This document shows, piece by piece, positions 34,261-47,109 of a DNA stretch of 64,000 nucleotides. This stretch comes from Datura wrightii. Taxonomy: Eukaryota > Streptophyta > Magnoliopsida > Solanales > Solanaceae. Numbering within the stretch: the first letter of the stretch is position 1; every line of letters begins with the position of its first letter. Under the pieces are notes generated by a model. The model searched no databases and was not told the origin of the DNA. It saw nothing but the letters and a program-made list of their open reading frames with translations. The DNA is taken from assembly GCA_035772735.1 (NCBI GenBank), contig JASDFA010000019.1, positions 39,455,001 to 39,519,000 on the forward strand. Reading direction: 5' to 3'. Position numbers and translations under genes: made by a program.

Positions 34261-34502
34261 AAATAAGAGGCACATAAAATTGGAGTTTATTAAGGAAGGT
34301 GAGTCCATGGTATTAAAGGTATTGCCTGTGAAGGTGTGTCACAGGACACTCCATCCTAAATTGTTATTATCACTTTAATAATGTCGATTAACCTCCCGCT
34401 GAAACCCAATTTGTTGCCCTTATTGCACAACCCTATTTTATTGGTGAAAATACTTAGTATCTCGACTATGTTTCCACAAACCATATCACTATGACATACA
34501 AG

Positions 34503-37500
34503 CAAGGGCGGATCTACTACGGGCCCGAAGGGTGCCATGCCACGCACAAGTTTCGATCAAAACTATCTATAAGCTTCGATCGAAACTATCTATACCCCAC
34601 ACACACACACTATATATATATATATATAATAAATTGGCACTCTAAGTATCAAAAGGAACCAATAAGCCAGTGGCAAAAGGCACAACTCTCATCCGCGGTG
34701 GACAGGATCGAACCTGGCTTCAACATTCTTTCTGGGCTTTTCTAATAAGCCACTTGCTACAATCTGCATCATAGACCAGCGAACAGCAGAACATCTCCAT
34801 CTAATTTTTTTTATTTCTCTTTTTTTAGTTTTAATTATAATAATAGTTTACTAATCTAATTTATCAGTCTTAACTTTTCTTATTTCTTATTAGTTTATTA
34901 GTTTAAAATGTAATTTTTCTTTTCATCCTTCAAACTAAAAAAACTGCCGCCTTTTCCTCTTCCTCTTCAAACTTCTCCTCTGTACGGTCTAGGCTCCAGC
35001 CTCCATTAGACATTAACCATAACCATCTTCTTTCTTTCTTTTGTCATCAACCACACTTACCGACACTGTGCTGCTACTTTTTCCGTCGACCCACATCCGC
35101 TAACCGCAGTAAATCTTTCTTTTGATTTTTTTAAAAAAAATAAATTATCTACTCAAATAAATAATTTCTTCAATGAAAATATAGCAAAATCAATTTTGTA
35201 CTTTGATAATTTTATATTGTTTTCGTGAATATTAATTTTTTAGAGCCAACATTTATATTATTATATGAACTTGTGAACCTTGTTTTGTATAGTTGTTTGA
35301 TTTCTCGGTGAAAGATATAATTTTTTTATAGAAAGGTACAAAAGATAGGTAAATAGTAGTACAGTAGTAATAAATTAAAAAAAATAGTGAATGCAAAGAA
35401 AGTATATAACAGGTGATGCAAAAAAAAAACTAAAAAAGTATTTACTTTAATAAGAATTGAGAAAGGGTAATTATCCTATTGAATTTGGACTAATTATGAG
35501 TTGAATTGAATTTTATTTTACAGTAACGTTTTTTAATTTTGTGAATTGAGATAAATAAATTTCTCAAGAAGTTTAATTATTCTCAACAAAATTTTAGTTC
35601 AGATGTCAATCATTCTCATCTTATAAATGAACTAAATTTAGGATCGCTTGAAGCCAATCCAGGAAAAGAAATATCTATTGCCGACTATAGTACTTGAATA
35701 TGGGATGAAGTAAGGAAACATTATATTCAAAAAGGTCTCATCAACCTTTCAAGGATTAATATCCTAAAACTGAAATAAAATGGAATGCATCAATTTGTAT
35801 CAAATTGGTTCAAAGATCCACATTCTAGATGGTTGGAGTATAGCGAGAAGAAAGATGTCATATATTATGTTATTATTTGTTTAAAAATGAATTTGTTCAT
35901 GGAAGTACAGAAATGATTTTAGGGGTTGGAATAGAGCTCTTAAAAGATTCTATTTGCCTGTTGGTGAGGTTAATAGTGTCAACAACAAATATTTCAATAA
36001 GATGCTAGATTTGTCAAATCATCATCAATCAATTCAAGTTGTTCTTGACAAGCATTTGCAGAAGTTAAAAAGTGAGAATCAAATGCATTTGAAAGCCTCA
36101 ATTGATGTGTCAAGACTTCTTTTACATTATGAATTGCCTTTTCGAGGTCATGACAAAAGTGAATTTTTAACAAGTCAAGGCTTTTTTCTAAAATTTTTGC
36201 GATGGCACGAAAACAAACATTCGGATATGAAAAAAGTGATACTACAAAATGCTCCACAAAATAATACTTTAACTTGTCCTATGATTCAAAGGATAACGTC
36301 AATGCTTTTCCAAAAGAAAGGTTGAAAGCTTTAACTGGAGAATTAAATGGATATTACTTTGATATTTTAGTTGATGAGTCTAAAAATATCTCATACAAAG
36401 AACCAAAGAATCTTGTTTTGTGGTATGTTGATTAGAATGGTGAAGTGATAAAACAATTTATCTATCTTGTTCATGTTAGTGATATATCGGCATGTTCATT
36501 GAAGAAAGAAATCTATTTTTTGCTTTCAGATGACTCACTAAGCCCATCCAAAATACGTGGACAAGGTTATAATGAAGCTAGTAATACAAAGGGAGAGATA
36601 AATAGTCACAAAACTTTGATTATGAAAGATAGTCCATCGGCATATTACATTCATTGCTTTGCTCATCAATTACAAATAATATTGATAGCAATTGCTAAAA
36701 GACATTTGGATATTGAAGACTTTTTTGATCATGTTGCTAGTATGTTGAATGTTGTTGGAGAATTTTTTAAGCGTAGAGACTTGCTTTATCATCATCAAAA
36801 CCGGAAAACTTGAATAATTACTTGAATCCGGCGAAGTTCATACTAAACAAGGATTAAATCAAGAACTGGGATTTCAAAAACCAGGTGATACTCGTTGGGG
36901 TTCACATTTCAAAATTTTAAATAACTTTGTTGTTATTTTCTCATCTATTGTCCATATGCTTGAAGTGATATTCGAATAAAAATCAAGCAGAATATCTATT
37001 AACTAAGATTAAAAAAATTCAAAATTTTCTATTGTTTTTACTTAATGTTGAAAGTGCTGGCAAATGAGTTGAGCAAGACTTTACAAAAGGATCAAAATAT
37101 TGTTAATGCCATAACAATTTTAATACTAGTAATAGTCCAATTTATGATTATGAGGATTCTTATCTGAATAATAATAACACGGGAAATCCAGAAAATTTAA
37201 AATTGCAACTGCTTGAGAAAAAAAATGAAAATAAAAAACTCTTCTGTTTTGAAAAACATCTTGTGAGTCTTCTTTTCAGAGTTTCTTAACCTTGCACAGA
37301 AAAGATTGCAAGATGGGAGAAAAAATAGATGAAAATCTTTATTGAAAAATGTCTCCGCATTCTATGATGTGCATGATATTTTGATTCCCAATAAATGAGT
37401 CTTATTTTTCTAAAAAATAAAAGAGAAAGTCTTCTGATATTTATTTTTCACACCATTTGTATGTTAAAATCTTTTATGCTGTGATTGATACCATTTGTAT

Positions 37501-38209
37501 GTTAAAATCTTTTATGTTGTGATTGATGTGCAACTTCAAAAGCTTAATGATTATTTTGATGTAATGAATAGTGATTTGCTTTTTGAAATAGGTAACTTAA
37601 ATCCAATCAATTTTTTTGCTAATTTTAATAAAGATAGAATCATAACTTTACCGTAGTTTGATGAAATACAAATTTGAGAATTGAGTTAATTAGACTTTCA
37701 TAATTCATAATCTTGTGGATACTTACTCACTTATTTATTTACTTGTGAAATTGGTTCTAATTCTACATGTTGCTTCTGTAACTGTGGAGAAAGCATTTTC
37801 ATCCATAAAAAAGATACATTATGAGGTGCGGATAATATTGGTGATCAATATTTAAATGATTGTTTAATTTTCTAAATAGAGAGTCATATATTTACAAATG
37901 TACGTAATAATGCCATCATTGGCCATTTTTAAAATATGAAAACTCATCGAGGACAATTATAAATGAATAATGAATATTTATGATATTAGTAATATTATTG
38001 AAAATTATATGTTGATTCACTTCATAAATCACTGTTGAATATGTGGTGTGATGTTTCTCATGTATATTACTTCATTTTATTAATGTTCATTTTTTTATCG
38101 ATTCATTTATCATATAATTGAAAAATAACTCATCTAAACCGAAATCAAAAATATTTAATTGATGCATTTGCATAGCATCCAGATACTCTAATTCCTGAAT
38201 CCGCATTTG
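34503..38209 (+). mobile_element. hAT DNA transposon, transposase decayed
   Basis: The left end CAAGGGCGGATC and right end (complement CAAATGCGGATT) form imperfect terminal inverted repeats. Flanks CATACAAG (34495-34502) and CTTACAAG (38210-38217) match at seven of eight bases, the 8-bp duplication typical of hAT. The 3.7-kb interior carries a zinc-finger/hAT transposase on the plus strand. A (CA)n/(TA)n run sits at about 34596-34628. Confidence 0.88.
35640..37960 (+). pseudogene. hAT transposase, TTF-zinc-finger/DUF4371 type (broken)
   Basis: Order of recognisable parts: WFKDPHSRWLEYSEKKD (TTF-type zinc-finger region, about 35805-35860), FRGHDKSEF near 36140, LVDESKNISYKEPKNLVLWY at about 36369-36425, SLSPSKIRGQGYNEASN (about 36534-36585), DSPSAYYIHCFAHQLQIILI (about 36630-36690), and the C-terminal dimerisation motif VASVTVEKAFSSIKK at about 37768-37815. 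Active-site Asp in the DES motif is present, but stops and frameshifts occur throughout. Enough remains to assign the family, not activity. Confidence 0.9.
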
Positions 38210-38217
38210 CTTACAAG

Positions 38218-38814
38218 TAAAACATGGCTACCAGAGGAATATTTGGGCACTGATCCTATTCATGTTAATAATGACACAGGTTTGAACATTTCCAACGTTG
38301 GTCATTTTTGCAAGAAACTATCAAGTCATTCCACATAAACACCAATTTTATAAAAAGTCGCGCATCTTGGGATCTGTGGTCATGCCAAAAAAAAGAACAC
38401 GTTGTATCAACCCAGACTAAGAGGTTTAGAAGCTGAGCAAAATTTGGACGTATTACATCTGAAATTAAGTGTACAATTACGGATAAGATACATATCCTAC
38501 ATGTCGAATCAGACAAGTTTTTTTTGCTTAGACATTTTGCTTAGACAGGGATATTTGCAAGCTCTATACTTTTGATGTGTTCACCTACTTGTACGAGGAA
38601 GAGTCTTCTTCAGTATATATAGGCCAGATCGAGGCCCTCTTAGAATAGAAATTTATTTTCTTTTTTTTGTGAAGTTGCGTAGAATATCCTAACCACATCA
38701 CTGCCACTTTTTTAATAAAGGATTGAACTTATTCAATATTCACCTAGGACACTGAGGTAAGGTCAAGTCCCACTTCTATTCCGACCATGCAAAATTTTGG
38801 AAAATAAAATTTAC
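38218..38814. other. Region where the last stress-protein exon is expected
   Basis: After the exon-3 donor (AAAAG|GTAAAT at 38814) the minus strand shows no sequence resembling the conserved C-terminal exon up to the hAT target duplication. An open frame at 38516-38265 (minus) has no family resemblance. Confidence 0.6.
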
Positions 38815-39512
38815 CTTTTAATCTTGCCGAGCCCTCGACTACCCACTACTAGAAGGTCAGCATGCAATTCATCAGCAGCTTGACATATCTTATCTTTTGG
38901 GTCCCCTTCAAGGATTAGAGTCTCCGCCTTCACCTAAACCAACCAACCATAAAATACTCAAAACACCACAAGACCAGTCTTGATACTAGAAGAACTGAAA
39001 TTTCAACTTAAAACAAAATCATTCTTTTATGTACATAAATAAGTAACGAGAAATTGTTAAAAGTACCGTCTTTTGCTTGCAGAGATTGAGTGCCCGAGAG
39101 AGTGTCCTGGTTGAATTCTCGTGTTGTGCTTTTTTCACGGCTTCAACCACAGTAGGCGCTGCAAACACAACTATAAATATAAACGAATTAATAGGGACAA
39201 GTATATATATGAACAATATACAAGTATGCATGGCGGATCTATCATGTAGTTCACATGAACTGCAGCAATTATATTATATTTTATATATATATATATATTA
39301 ACACACATACATACATACATACCTGGTCCAGCAGGATAAACCATGGGGCTAAATGGAAGTTGGACATTAATCAAAGTGATAATATTTGTAGAATTGTTGA
39401 TCAAATGATCCAATGCCCAGTTGAGAGCGTAGAAACTTTCTTCGCTCTCATCGATAGCCACCATTATCATCTTCTTCTTCGGAGTAGTAGCTGCGCTTGT
39501 CTCCGCCTCCAT
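38815..39512 (-). CDS. Universal stress protein family gene, three exons seen, last exon not found
   Basis: The only host-type gene. Exon 1 (39512-39323) begins with ATG and encodes KKMIMVAIDESEESFYALNW plus the start of the USP fold. Donor G|GTATGT is followed by acceptor TGCAG, then exon 2 (39158-39067; APTVVEAVKKAQ). Donor ACG|GTACTT and acceptor TTTAG lead to exon 3 (38933-38815; LHADLLVVGSRGLGKIKR), which holds the ATP-binding GxxG-like loop. The exon phases fit together. Family members normally continue with a short exon encoding the final beta strand; I do not find it down to the hAT element. Without splicing, the frame stops (TAA) directly after GKIKR. Probably a cytosolic small nucleotide-binding stress protein. 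Could be a truncated gene. Confidence 0.8.
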
Positions 39513-40107
39513 GTATATATATATTCTCTCTGTCCCAGCTCGTTAGCTTCTTTCCTTTTCTCTTTGTTATCTATCCTGCTTTGACACTATATCTTTGTGC
39601 GTAAAAGATATTTGATCGCCTTGAACCAGTAAATACTAAAACATGTACAGCTAGCTCATACCAGCAAACAACTACATCGATAATTTACTGGTAATTTAAA
39701 ATTATAAAAGTAATTTAGTTATATATGCATTTCGAAACGTACTCCCTCAGTACTTGATGGTTGACGATACGAGAATTTTAATAATTAAATAAATTATTTT
39801 TTGATTCTATATTTTTATATATATATTTTTTTTAAAATATTTAATTTTATTTTTTAATCTTTATCACTAGTTTTAATTTCGTGAGAGAAATTTGATATAA
39901 GAATGAATAACTTTGACGTGGCAGGTATTCAAGCAAAAGGAAAGAAAGTGTCATTTGAACATGCAAAAGCTTGCCACGGTTGCCTCTGATGTGTCAAATG
40001 CCCAGCATTGTTCTCTGGACATCTTATCCTAAACTTGTCTTTCCACCGCCCTTATACTTTTTCTTTTGCACTTCATTTTATTTTATAACAGTTTATATTT
40101 AGGTGTG
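39513..40107 (-). other. 5' flank of the stress-protein gene
   Basis: Presumed 5' UTR and promoter. No unambiguous TATA box. TACTCCCTCAGTACTTGATGG at 39740-39760 resembles one end of a Stowaway-type MITE, but no matching far end is visible. ACGTGG at about 39917 is a possible ACGT-core site. Confidence 0.4.
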
Positions 40108-42384
40108 TTTGTTATATTAATAAAAATAAATTTATAAAAATAATATAAATAATATTTAAAAAATATATTTATGTAATAATATAAAAATTTAAATATATAT
40201 ATATATAATTAATTAATGATTAAATTTAAAAATTTGATTTAAGTAATTAATAGTTTTTTAAAAAAAAATTTAATATTTATTTTAATGAATAAAAATATCG
40301 TAAAAGTGGTGTTTGATTAAAAGGTAATAAAATTATTCTCTTTTATTTGAACATAAATGCATGCATTATATGTATATATAAGTATTAATATTTTTTATAT
40401 ATTTCAAATAAGGAAGAATTTAATATATAAAATTTAGTTAATTTTAATTAGAACAACTTAAGGTGTGTTATATTTATATTTTTTTATTTTTTAAAAGAAG
40501 AAGAAGAAGAAGAAGCAGGAATTCACGCATTAATATATAATAAAATTAGATATTTTAATTTATTTTTTATATTGAAATATTATAAAGAATAATTAGTTAG
40601 TTTAATAAATAATGGATTGATATATAAGTTAACAGAATTGTAATTGAAAGTTTTAAATGTCAGGACTCTTAATATAATTTAAATAAGAAAAGATTGAAGA
40701 AGTAAAATTTTAGTCAATTTTAAAATACTAAATATTAGGAGTTTTACTTTTTATAAATTAGTAAAGTTCTATAATAATTAAATAACAACTAATTGAGAAA
40801 AATAAAAAATGACAATTTTATCTATTGTAATTACTTTTAATGAAGAGCAAATTAGATTAGTTTATGAAAATTTAAAGAAATTATCAAAGATTGTTACATT
40901 GGAAGATTGTATTGCATCTTCAAACGAAATAAAAATTGTGCGAAAAAATAATAATAGAAAAGTGATTGTTGCATTTCTGAATTATAATGTTGTCATTGCA
41001 CCCAACATCAATCTCCTTGTTTATTGATACAAAATTAGGATTAACACTATTAATGTGTCTGTTTATGATGTAACAGGTATTGTCTTGTTATATATATATA
41101 TTTCACTTTTCAATATATAGTTATTGAAAAGTATAACATGAACTTTTGTGTCACGCAAAAAATTAAACTTCAATGCTCAAAAAAATATAATAAAAATAGA
41201 TAAGAACTCAAACATATAATACAAAATATAAATGTAGAATATAATATGAAAAAAGAATTATTATCTTTTCATCAACTAATATTAAAGTCATCATGTGCTT
41301 TTTTTGTTCTCTTTTTATACTTTTTTTACTAATCCAGCTCCAATTACTAAGACTTTTATTATCCAATAAGAATCATATGGCCTTAAATTATTAATTGACA
41401 TAATTTTGTTCACGAAATTCTTTTCAGATTTCACTGCAATATTATCTAAAATAAATTGTGCACAAGAGTTATAGTTAGAATAATTTATTATTTTATAGAA
41501 AAATTTATTTTATGAGATGAAGAAATTACTTTACCTAAATAGATGAAACTTGTGAATGTACGAGTAGATGAAGAATGTTCAATTGTAAATAACAGAAAAT
41601 TTAAATCACATAATATCAATATAATCTAATTTAAATTACTTTGAATACATACAACTTGAGCTGACATAACAATTACTATTGTATTTTTCAAATCACAACA
41701 TAAAAAAGAATTCATAACATGAAAAAGAAGAAGATAGATTAACACAAAAATATACAAGGTTGAAAATTGAATCAAAAGTGTTAATGTAAAAGAGTTGATG
41801 AATTAAATTATGCAATTAAAAATGCTTTTATAGAACTGAAAGGATTTATAAATCAAAAAGAATTTGAAAGTATAAGAATATTATACATTATTATTAAAAA
41901 GGGAAAATTTTTTTATTAAAAAGACAAGAAAACTACAACAAGAACTTACTCAGTATAATCCCACAAAGTGGAGTTTGGAGAAGGTAGAATGTGCGCAGAT
42001 CTTATCTTTATCTCAGAGGCCGAAAAACTGTTCTGATAGACCCTCAACTCAAAAGTAAATTTAAAAAAAAAAAAAACTTTTTCTAAAAATTTCCTATCAT
42101 CAAATAAGTGGAAAAAAAATTAAAATCCAAAAGGAAAAAGACAAAGACTTTCATGGAAGTTGTGTACGTGTGTTTTATTTTTATTGTTTTATTTTAAAGA
42201 ATTACACAATAAATAAATTATACCACAAGTAGAAAACCTAATATAATAAAATAAAGTAATAAAAATTATTTTAAATAATAATTATATAAAAATAGAAAAT
42301 GACAATTTTATCGATTGTGATTTTTTAATAAAGGGCAAAAGTTCAATTAATATTTCTAAGGACTTTTAGGCTTTTAATATAGTA
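40108..42384 (-). mobile_element. Helitron-like AT-rich element, copy 1
   Basis: It is homologous along its length to the neighbouring copy 2: shared TTTCACTTTTCAATATA, ATCTCCTTGTTTA, GATTGTATTG and a terminal block TTTTAATATAGTAC. On the minus strand the right end reads TACTATATTAAAAG, the classic plant Helitron 5' sequence lacking its first bases because copy 2 begins there. The left (3') hairpin end is decayed. No protein-coding capacity seen. Confidence 0.6.
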
Positions 42385-44093
42385 CTAGTTTTAGTGTATG
42401 CGCTTCACGCGTGTCCCTCGTATTAATAAGAACAGAATTTTGAAAATAACATAAACAATATTTAAAAGATGTGTTTGTACAACAATATAAGAATTTAGAA
42501 AGAAAATTATAAATTTAATGTTAATATATTATTATGTTTAAGAGTTTGATGTAATCCAGTAGTTCTTTCTTCAGTTTGTTCTAATACTCGTTTCAATGAA
42601 TTAAACGTCATAGAAATAGCATTTGATTGAAAGATGAAATATCCTTCATTTTTCATGAGCACTAAAATGCATGCTTTACGTGTATATCTCATGTTAATAA
42701 TTACAAAAAAATAAATTATATTACTACACTATTAACATATTAACATTTAATATAAATATTAACATTACGAAGACGTATTGTAATACAAAGTTGTATAGTA
42801 TAATAGAACAATGATATGAGTTATTCATTTAAACAATTAGCACTTGCGAAATCGTATCATAATTTATTATATCACAACTCATGACTTGTTTTGGCACTAA
42901 TAATTGATACCATATCACAAACATATTTATTTTTTAGTAATTGATCATCCAAATTAAGAAACTCATAAAAAATAGTGGAAACAAAACTCTTTTTTTAAAA
43001 GGATAAAAAAGTAAATAATATTTTGCTATGAGGCTTCGTACTTTAAATATTTAGTTATAATATAATTTTAACTTTTTTATTTTACGCTTTATGAGATGAT
43101 ATCAACTTAATTTTTTCTCTTGATCTTAATCTATGTGTCTAATCAAACACTTTCACATAAACTAAAATGAAAAAATAGTGTAGATTTAACTAAAAAGGGT
43201 GAATTATAAGAGCACTTGATTGATTGAAACAACTTAAAAAAGCTATAGAATTTTTAAAAAAAACTATACAATTTTTTTAAAAAAAACTAAAAATAAAAAG
43301 AAGAAATTCAACGTATTAATACATAATAAAATTATGCTTTTTAATTTATTTTTTCTTACCGTAAGTTAAAAAATTGTGATGGATAATTAATTAGTTTAAT
43401 AAATAAAGGATCAATATAAGTTAATAAAATTATAATTAATTTTAAAGTTTTATATATTAGGACTTTTAATTTAGTTCAAATAAGGAAATTAGATTTAAGA
43501 ATAAAATTTTAGTCAAATTTAAAATGCTAAATATCAGGAGTTCTTACCTTCTTCAAATAAGTAAAGATTTAATACCTACAACTTTGATTAATTTCTAACT
43601 CCTAAACATTAGGTTAATAATTTAATGATAATTATTTAAGAAAAATAGTAAATGATAATTTTATCATAGCAATGTCTTTTAATGAAGAGCAAAACGTTCA
43701 CTCAACATTACTAAGTGCCTTCATACTTGAAGAACTTAGTACTCACAAAGATGTTAAGTATATCTACAAAGAATATTTTTAAGTAAATAGGAGTAAAATA
43801 TAATGCATATATTGAATGTTAGATTAGTTGATGAAATCTAAATAAATTACCAAAGATTGTTTCAACAGAAGATTGTATTGTATCTTCAAATGAATTTTGT
43901 TAAAAAAGTATCAGTAGAAAAGTGACTCAATCTCCTTGTTTAGTGATATAATATTAGTTATAACACTGTTAATGCATTCATTTATGATGTAACTGATGTT
44001 ATCTTGTTGTAAATATTTTTTTTCACTTTTCAATATAATTATTGAAAAGTATATACGAACTTTTGTGCCCTGCAAAAAATTAAATTTTAATGG

Positions 44094-44159
<66 letters not shown>

Positions 44160-45073
44160 CAAATATAATATAAAATATAATAAAATAAATAAGAACTCAA
44201 ACTTATATGTAAAAATATAAAATATAAATATAGAATATGAGATCGTGAAGAGATTACTTTACTTGAATAGATGAAACTTGAGAATGAGTAGATGAAGAAT
44301 GTCAGTTACAAAACATAAGTTTTAAATAACATAATATCAATATAAGACTCAATTAAAGGATATAACATAATATCAATGTTAGACTCAACGAGACAATCTA
44401 AGTTCTGACATAACAATAATTACTGTCTTTTTCAAATCTACAATATAAAAAAAAATCATAACATGAAAAAAAAATTAGATTAATATAAAAACATACAAGA
44501 TTGGAGATTGAATCAAAAGTGATGATGTAGAAGAATTGATCGATTAAATTATGTAATTATAAATCTTTTTATAGAAATAGATTGACTTATAAATTAGGAC
44601 ATTAGTATAAAAAAAAAATATTTCCTTACTATGAAAAAGGAAAAAAAATATTTAAAAAAAATAAAAAATTAATCAGAATTTTTTGCTATAAAAAAAAGGA
44701 ACAAAAATTTTTTCAAATAAAAAGATTTCGTGGAAGAGCTTTTTATTTTTTTAATTATTTTTTAAAGGTTTATACTATAAATAGAGTTATACCATAAGTA
44801 GAAAATTCAATATAATAAAATAAGGTAGAAAAAAAAATTCTTGACTATAAAAAAAAGATTCAGTGAATTTCTTTTATATATTTTTTAGGTTTACATCATA
44901 AATAGAGTTATGCCAAAAATAGAAGGTGATGAAATAATTAAAAATAAAAATTTTAAATAATAATTGTGTAAATATTGTAAATGACAATTTTATCTATTGT
45001 GAAGTCTTTTAACGAAGGACAAAAAGTTCAACCAACATTTTAAAGATACTTTACACTTTTAATATAATATAGA
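42385..45073 (-). mobile_element. Helitron-like AT-rich element, copy 2
   Basis: Read on the minus strand it starts TCTATATTATATTAAAAG (45073 inward) and ends with a small hairpin-like CGCGTGAAGCGC then ACTAAAACTAG at 42385. It is flanked by A and T, the Helitron insertion signature (TC...CTAG between A and T). Length 2689 bp, non-autonomous. It contains a TA microsatellite of about 60 bp (44096-44158). Confidence 0.65.
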
Positions 45074-47097
45074 TAAATAAATCAATTTATTTTAAAAAAT
45101 TTACTTGTATCTCAAAGTAATTAATCTCGTATTTTAATTTTAATCGAAATTGACGAGAAAACTCGCAGATATTTAAATAGTTACTTGAATTGCCTCCGGT
45201 AAGTTCGGGCATCCGACTAATTTTGTGATTTCAACAATATGGAGCTGTTCTATTCGTTGGAAAAGTAGTTATTGTTTAAAATTTCAGGTGCATTAACCAA
45301 TTTGAGCCTTTTGTAACTTTTTGTAGCCAAGGTGTGTCGTATTCCTTTTCGACTTTTTGTTTTATGAAAAATTGATATTGTGTGCGCATTTAAATATTTA
45401 ATTGATATAAAATAATTATGATTTTATTTATTAACATAAAATGTTTTTTTTATACTTATTACATTAATAAAAATAACAGTAAATGATTCAAAAACTTGAG
45501 TATAAAACAAAAATTTTTAAGTTGGTTTTATTTAATTTATACTTTTTTAATTAAAAAAGGAGTAAAAATAAATTAGAAATTTAGCTGTGTTTTTTTAATA
45601 TTTCAGGTTATTTTTTCTTTCATTAATTTTTCTTCTCTCTCTTAGAAATTTTCTTTTTTGTTTTTCTTCTCTAAAATATCTCTACTAAGACTTTGAGACT
45701 TTATTTTAAATAAATTGAATCACACGTGTATGATGTATTTTGGTTGTGCATATTTTTCTCCGAAAAATAAAAAAATTTCCGTTCGTTGGGATTAAAGATT
45801 TAAACTACTTTCTTTTTTTACTTTATTATAAATTCAAAAAATTTGTTTATGAATGAGATAATTATAAAAAAATAAAAATCAATATTCAAGATTATTTAAT
45901 TAAGGTTCTTTGCATACAAATCTCGTTATTTTGTATATAAATTTGGATATCCTATCCAATAAATAAGTAATATTCAGGTTGCCATTGTTATACAAACCTT
46001 ATATATCGAAATACTTTAAATGATTATATTATTAATTCGATCAAAACATATTGTTAACTTATAAGTTTTTGTGTGTGTGTGTGTGTCTATATATATATAT
46101 ATATAAAGAGAGAGAGAGAATAGATTTGCAGTAATTTTTGTGTATATTAAAAATATATATACACAACACACATTATACATACCTTAACACAAATAATATA
46201 TATTTAGAATCAAATAATAATAATATACTTTAAAATAAATGCATATATTAATTATATGTGCAATTTTCTTTATGTGTACATACATATTTATTCGTGAAGC
46301 AAGATTTTTTTACAATTGCAGTTAAGGTTAAAAATATAAAAGAACTCTTTTGTGATATTTTATGCAATTTTTTCTTTTTTTCAAGAAGTTAAACAGATTA
46401 TGGTTAAAATTTTTACTATACAATACGAATTAAAAATTTGAAATCTTAAATTTCTAATTTGTCCCAATTATAATGCGCTAATACGACTTTCTTATTAAAG
46501 TGTTGGTTTTAACAACTTTGGCTATTATATACCAATAACTTTAGGTTAAATATTTGCTAATATTTTTTAAATTATAAAATTATTAATTTTTATCAGACTT
46601 ATACCTACATATTAATTTCTCGTATTTTGTCTCTATCTTATCTTTTCTACGAGCTAATTTGTAGCGAACGATTACAAATAATCTTAGTCTCACTGAACTT
46701 AGGAACATTCTTCCTAATATTTGATTATTAGAAAGAGGTAAATTCTTATTAAAGAAACTAAAACTCTTAAAAATATTTTAATAAAATTAAATGATTTGAT
46801 ATTTATCACATACCTCTAGAACTGTAAATTTACAATAGAATTTTGATGTCTGACCAATTTTATATTTTACATATTTTTTTAATCATAACATTTGTATGTT
46901 AATATAATTATTTTCTTAATATTAATTGATTTTCTAATAAAATGATTAATTATCACTTTTTCTATCTTTTCGTATATGATAAGTATTTAGTTTTATGAGT
47001 ACAATATATTTGCTTTAAAAAATTTTATGATGTGAAAGTTTTCTAAATTGACGTTAATCAAAAAATGCAATTTTTTTGACTAAAAACTAAGTTAATG
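45074..47097. other. AT-rich intergenic stretch
   Basis: No gene, RNA or element ends recognised in about 2 kb. It contains a (TG)n-(TA)n-(GA)n compound microsatellite at about 46068-46120. Confidence 0.6.
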
Positions 47098-47109
47098 ATT
47101 ATCTTGGTC

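Noticed and set aside
34690..34730. tRNA gene suggested by GGATCGAACCTGG
   Set aside because: No cloverleaf can be drawn; the sequence is within the hAT element, where such motifs are common.
39255..39584. Plus-strand open frame antisense to the stress-protein exon 1
   Set aside because: Shadow of the real exon; the minus frame has the family motif and splice sites.
39740..39905. Stowaway MITE starting TACTCCCTCAGT
   Set aside because: Only one terminus resembles the family; no matching inverted end or TA duplication was found.
43996..44220. Ile-Tyr repeat open frame
   Set aside because: Translation of the TA microsatellite.
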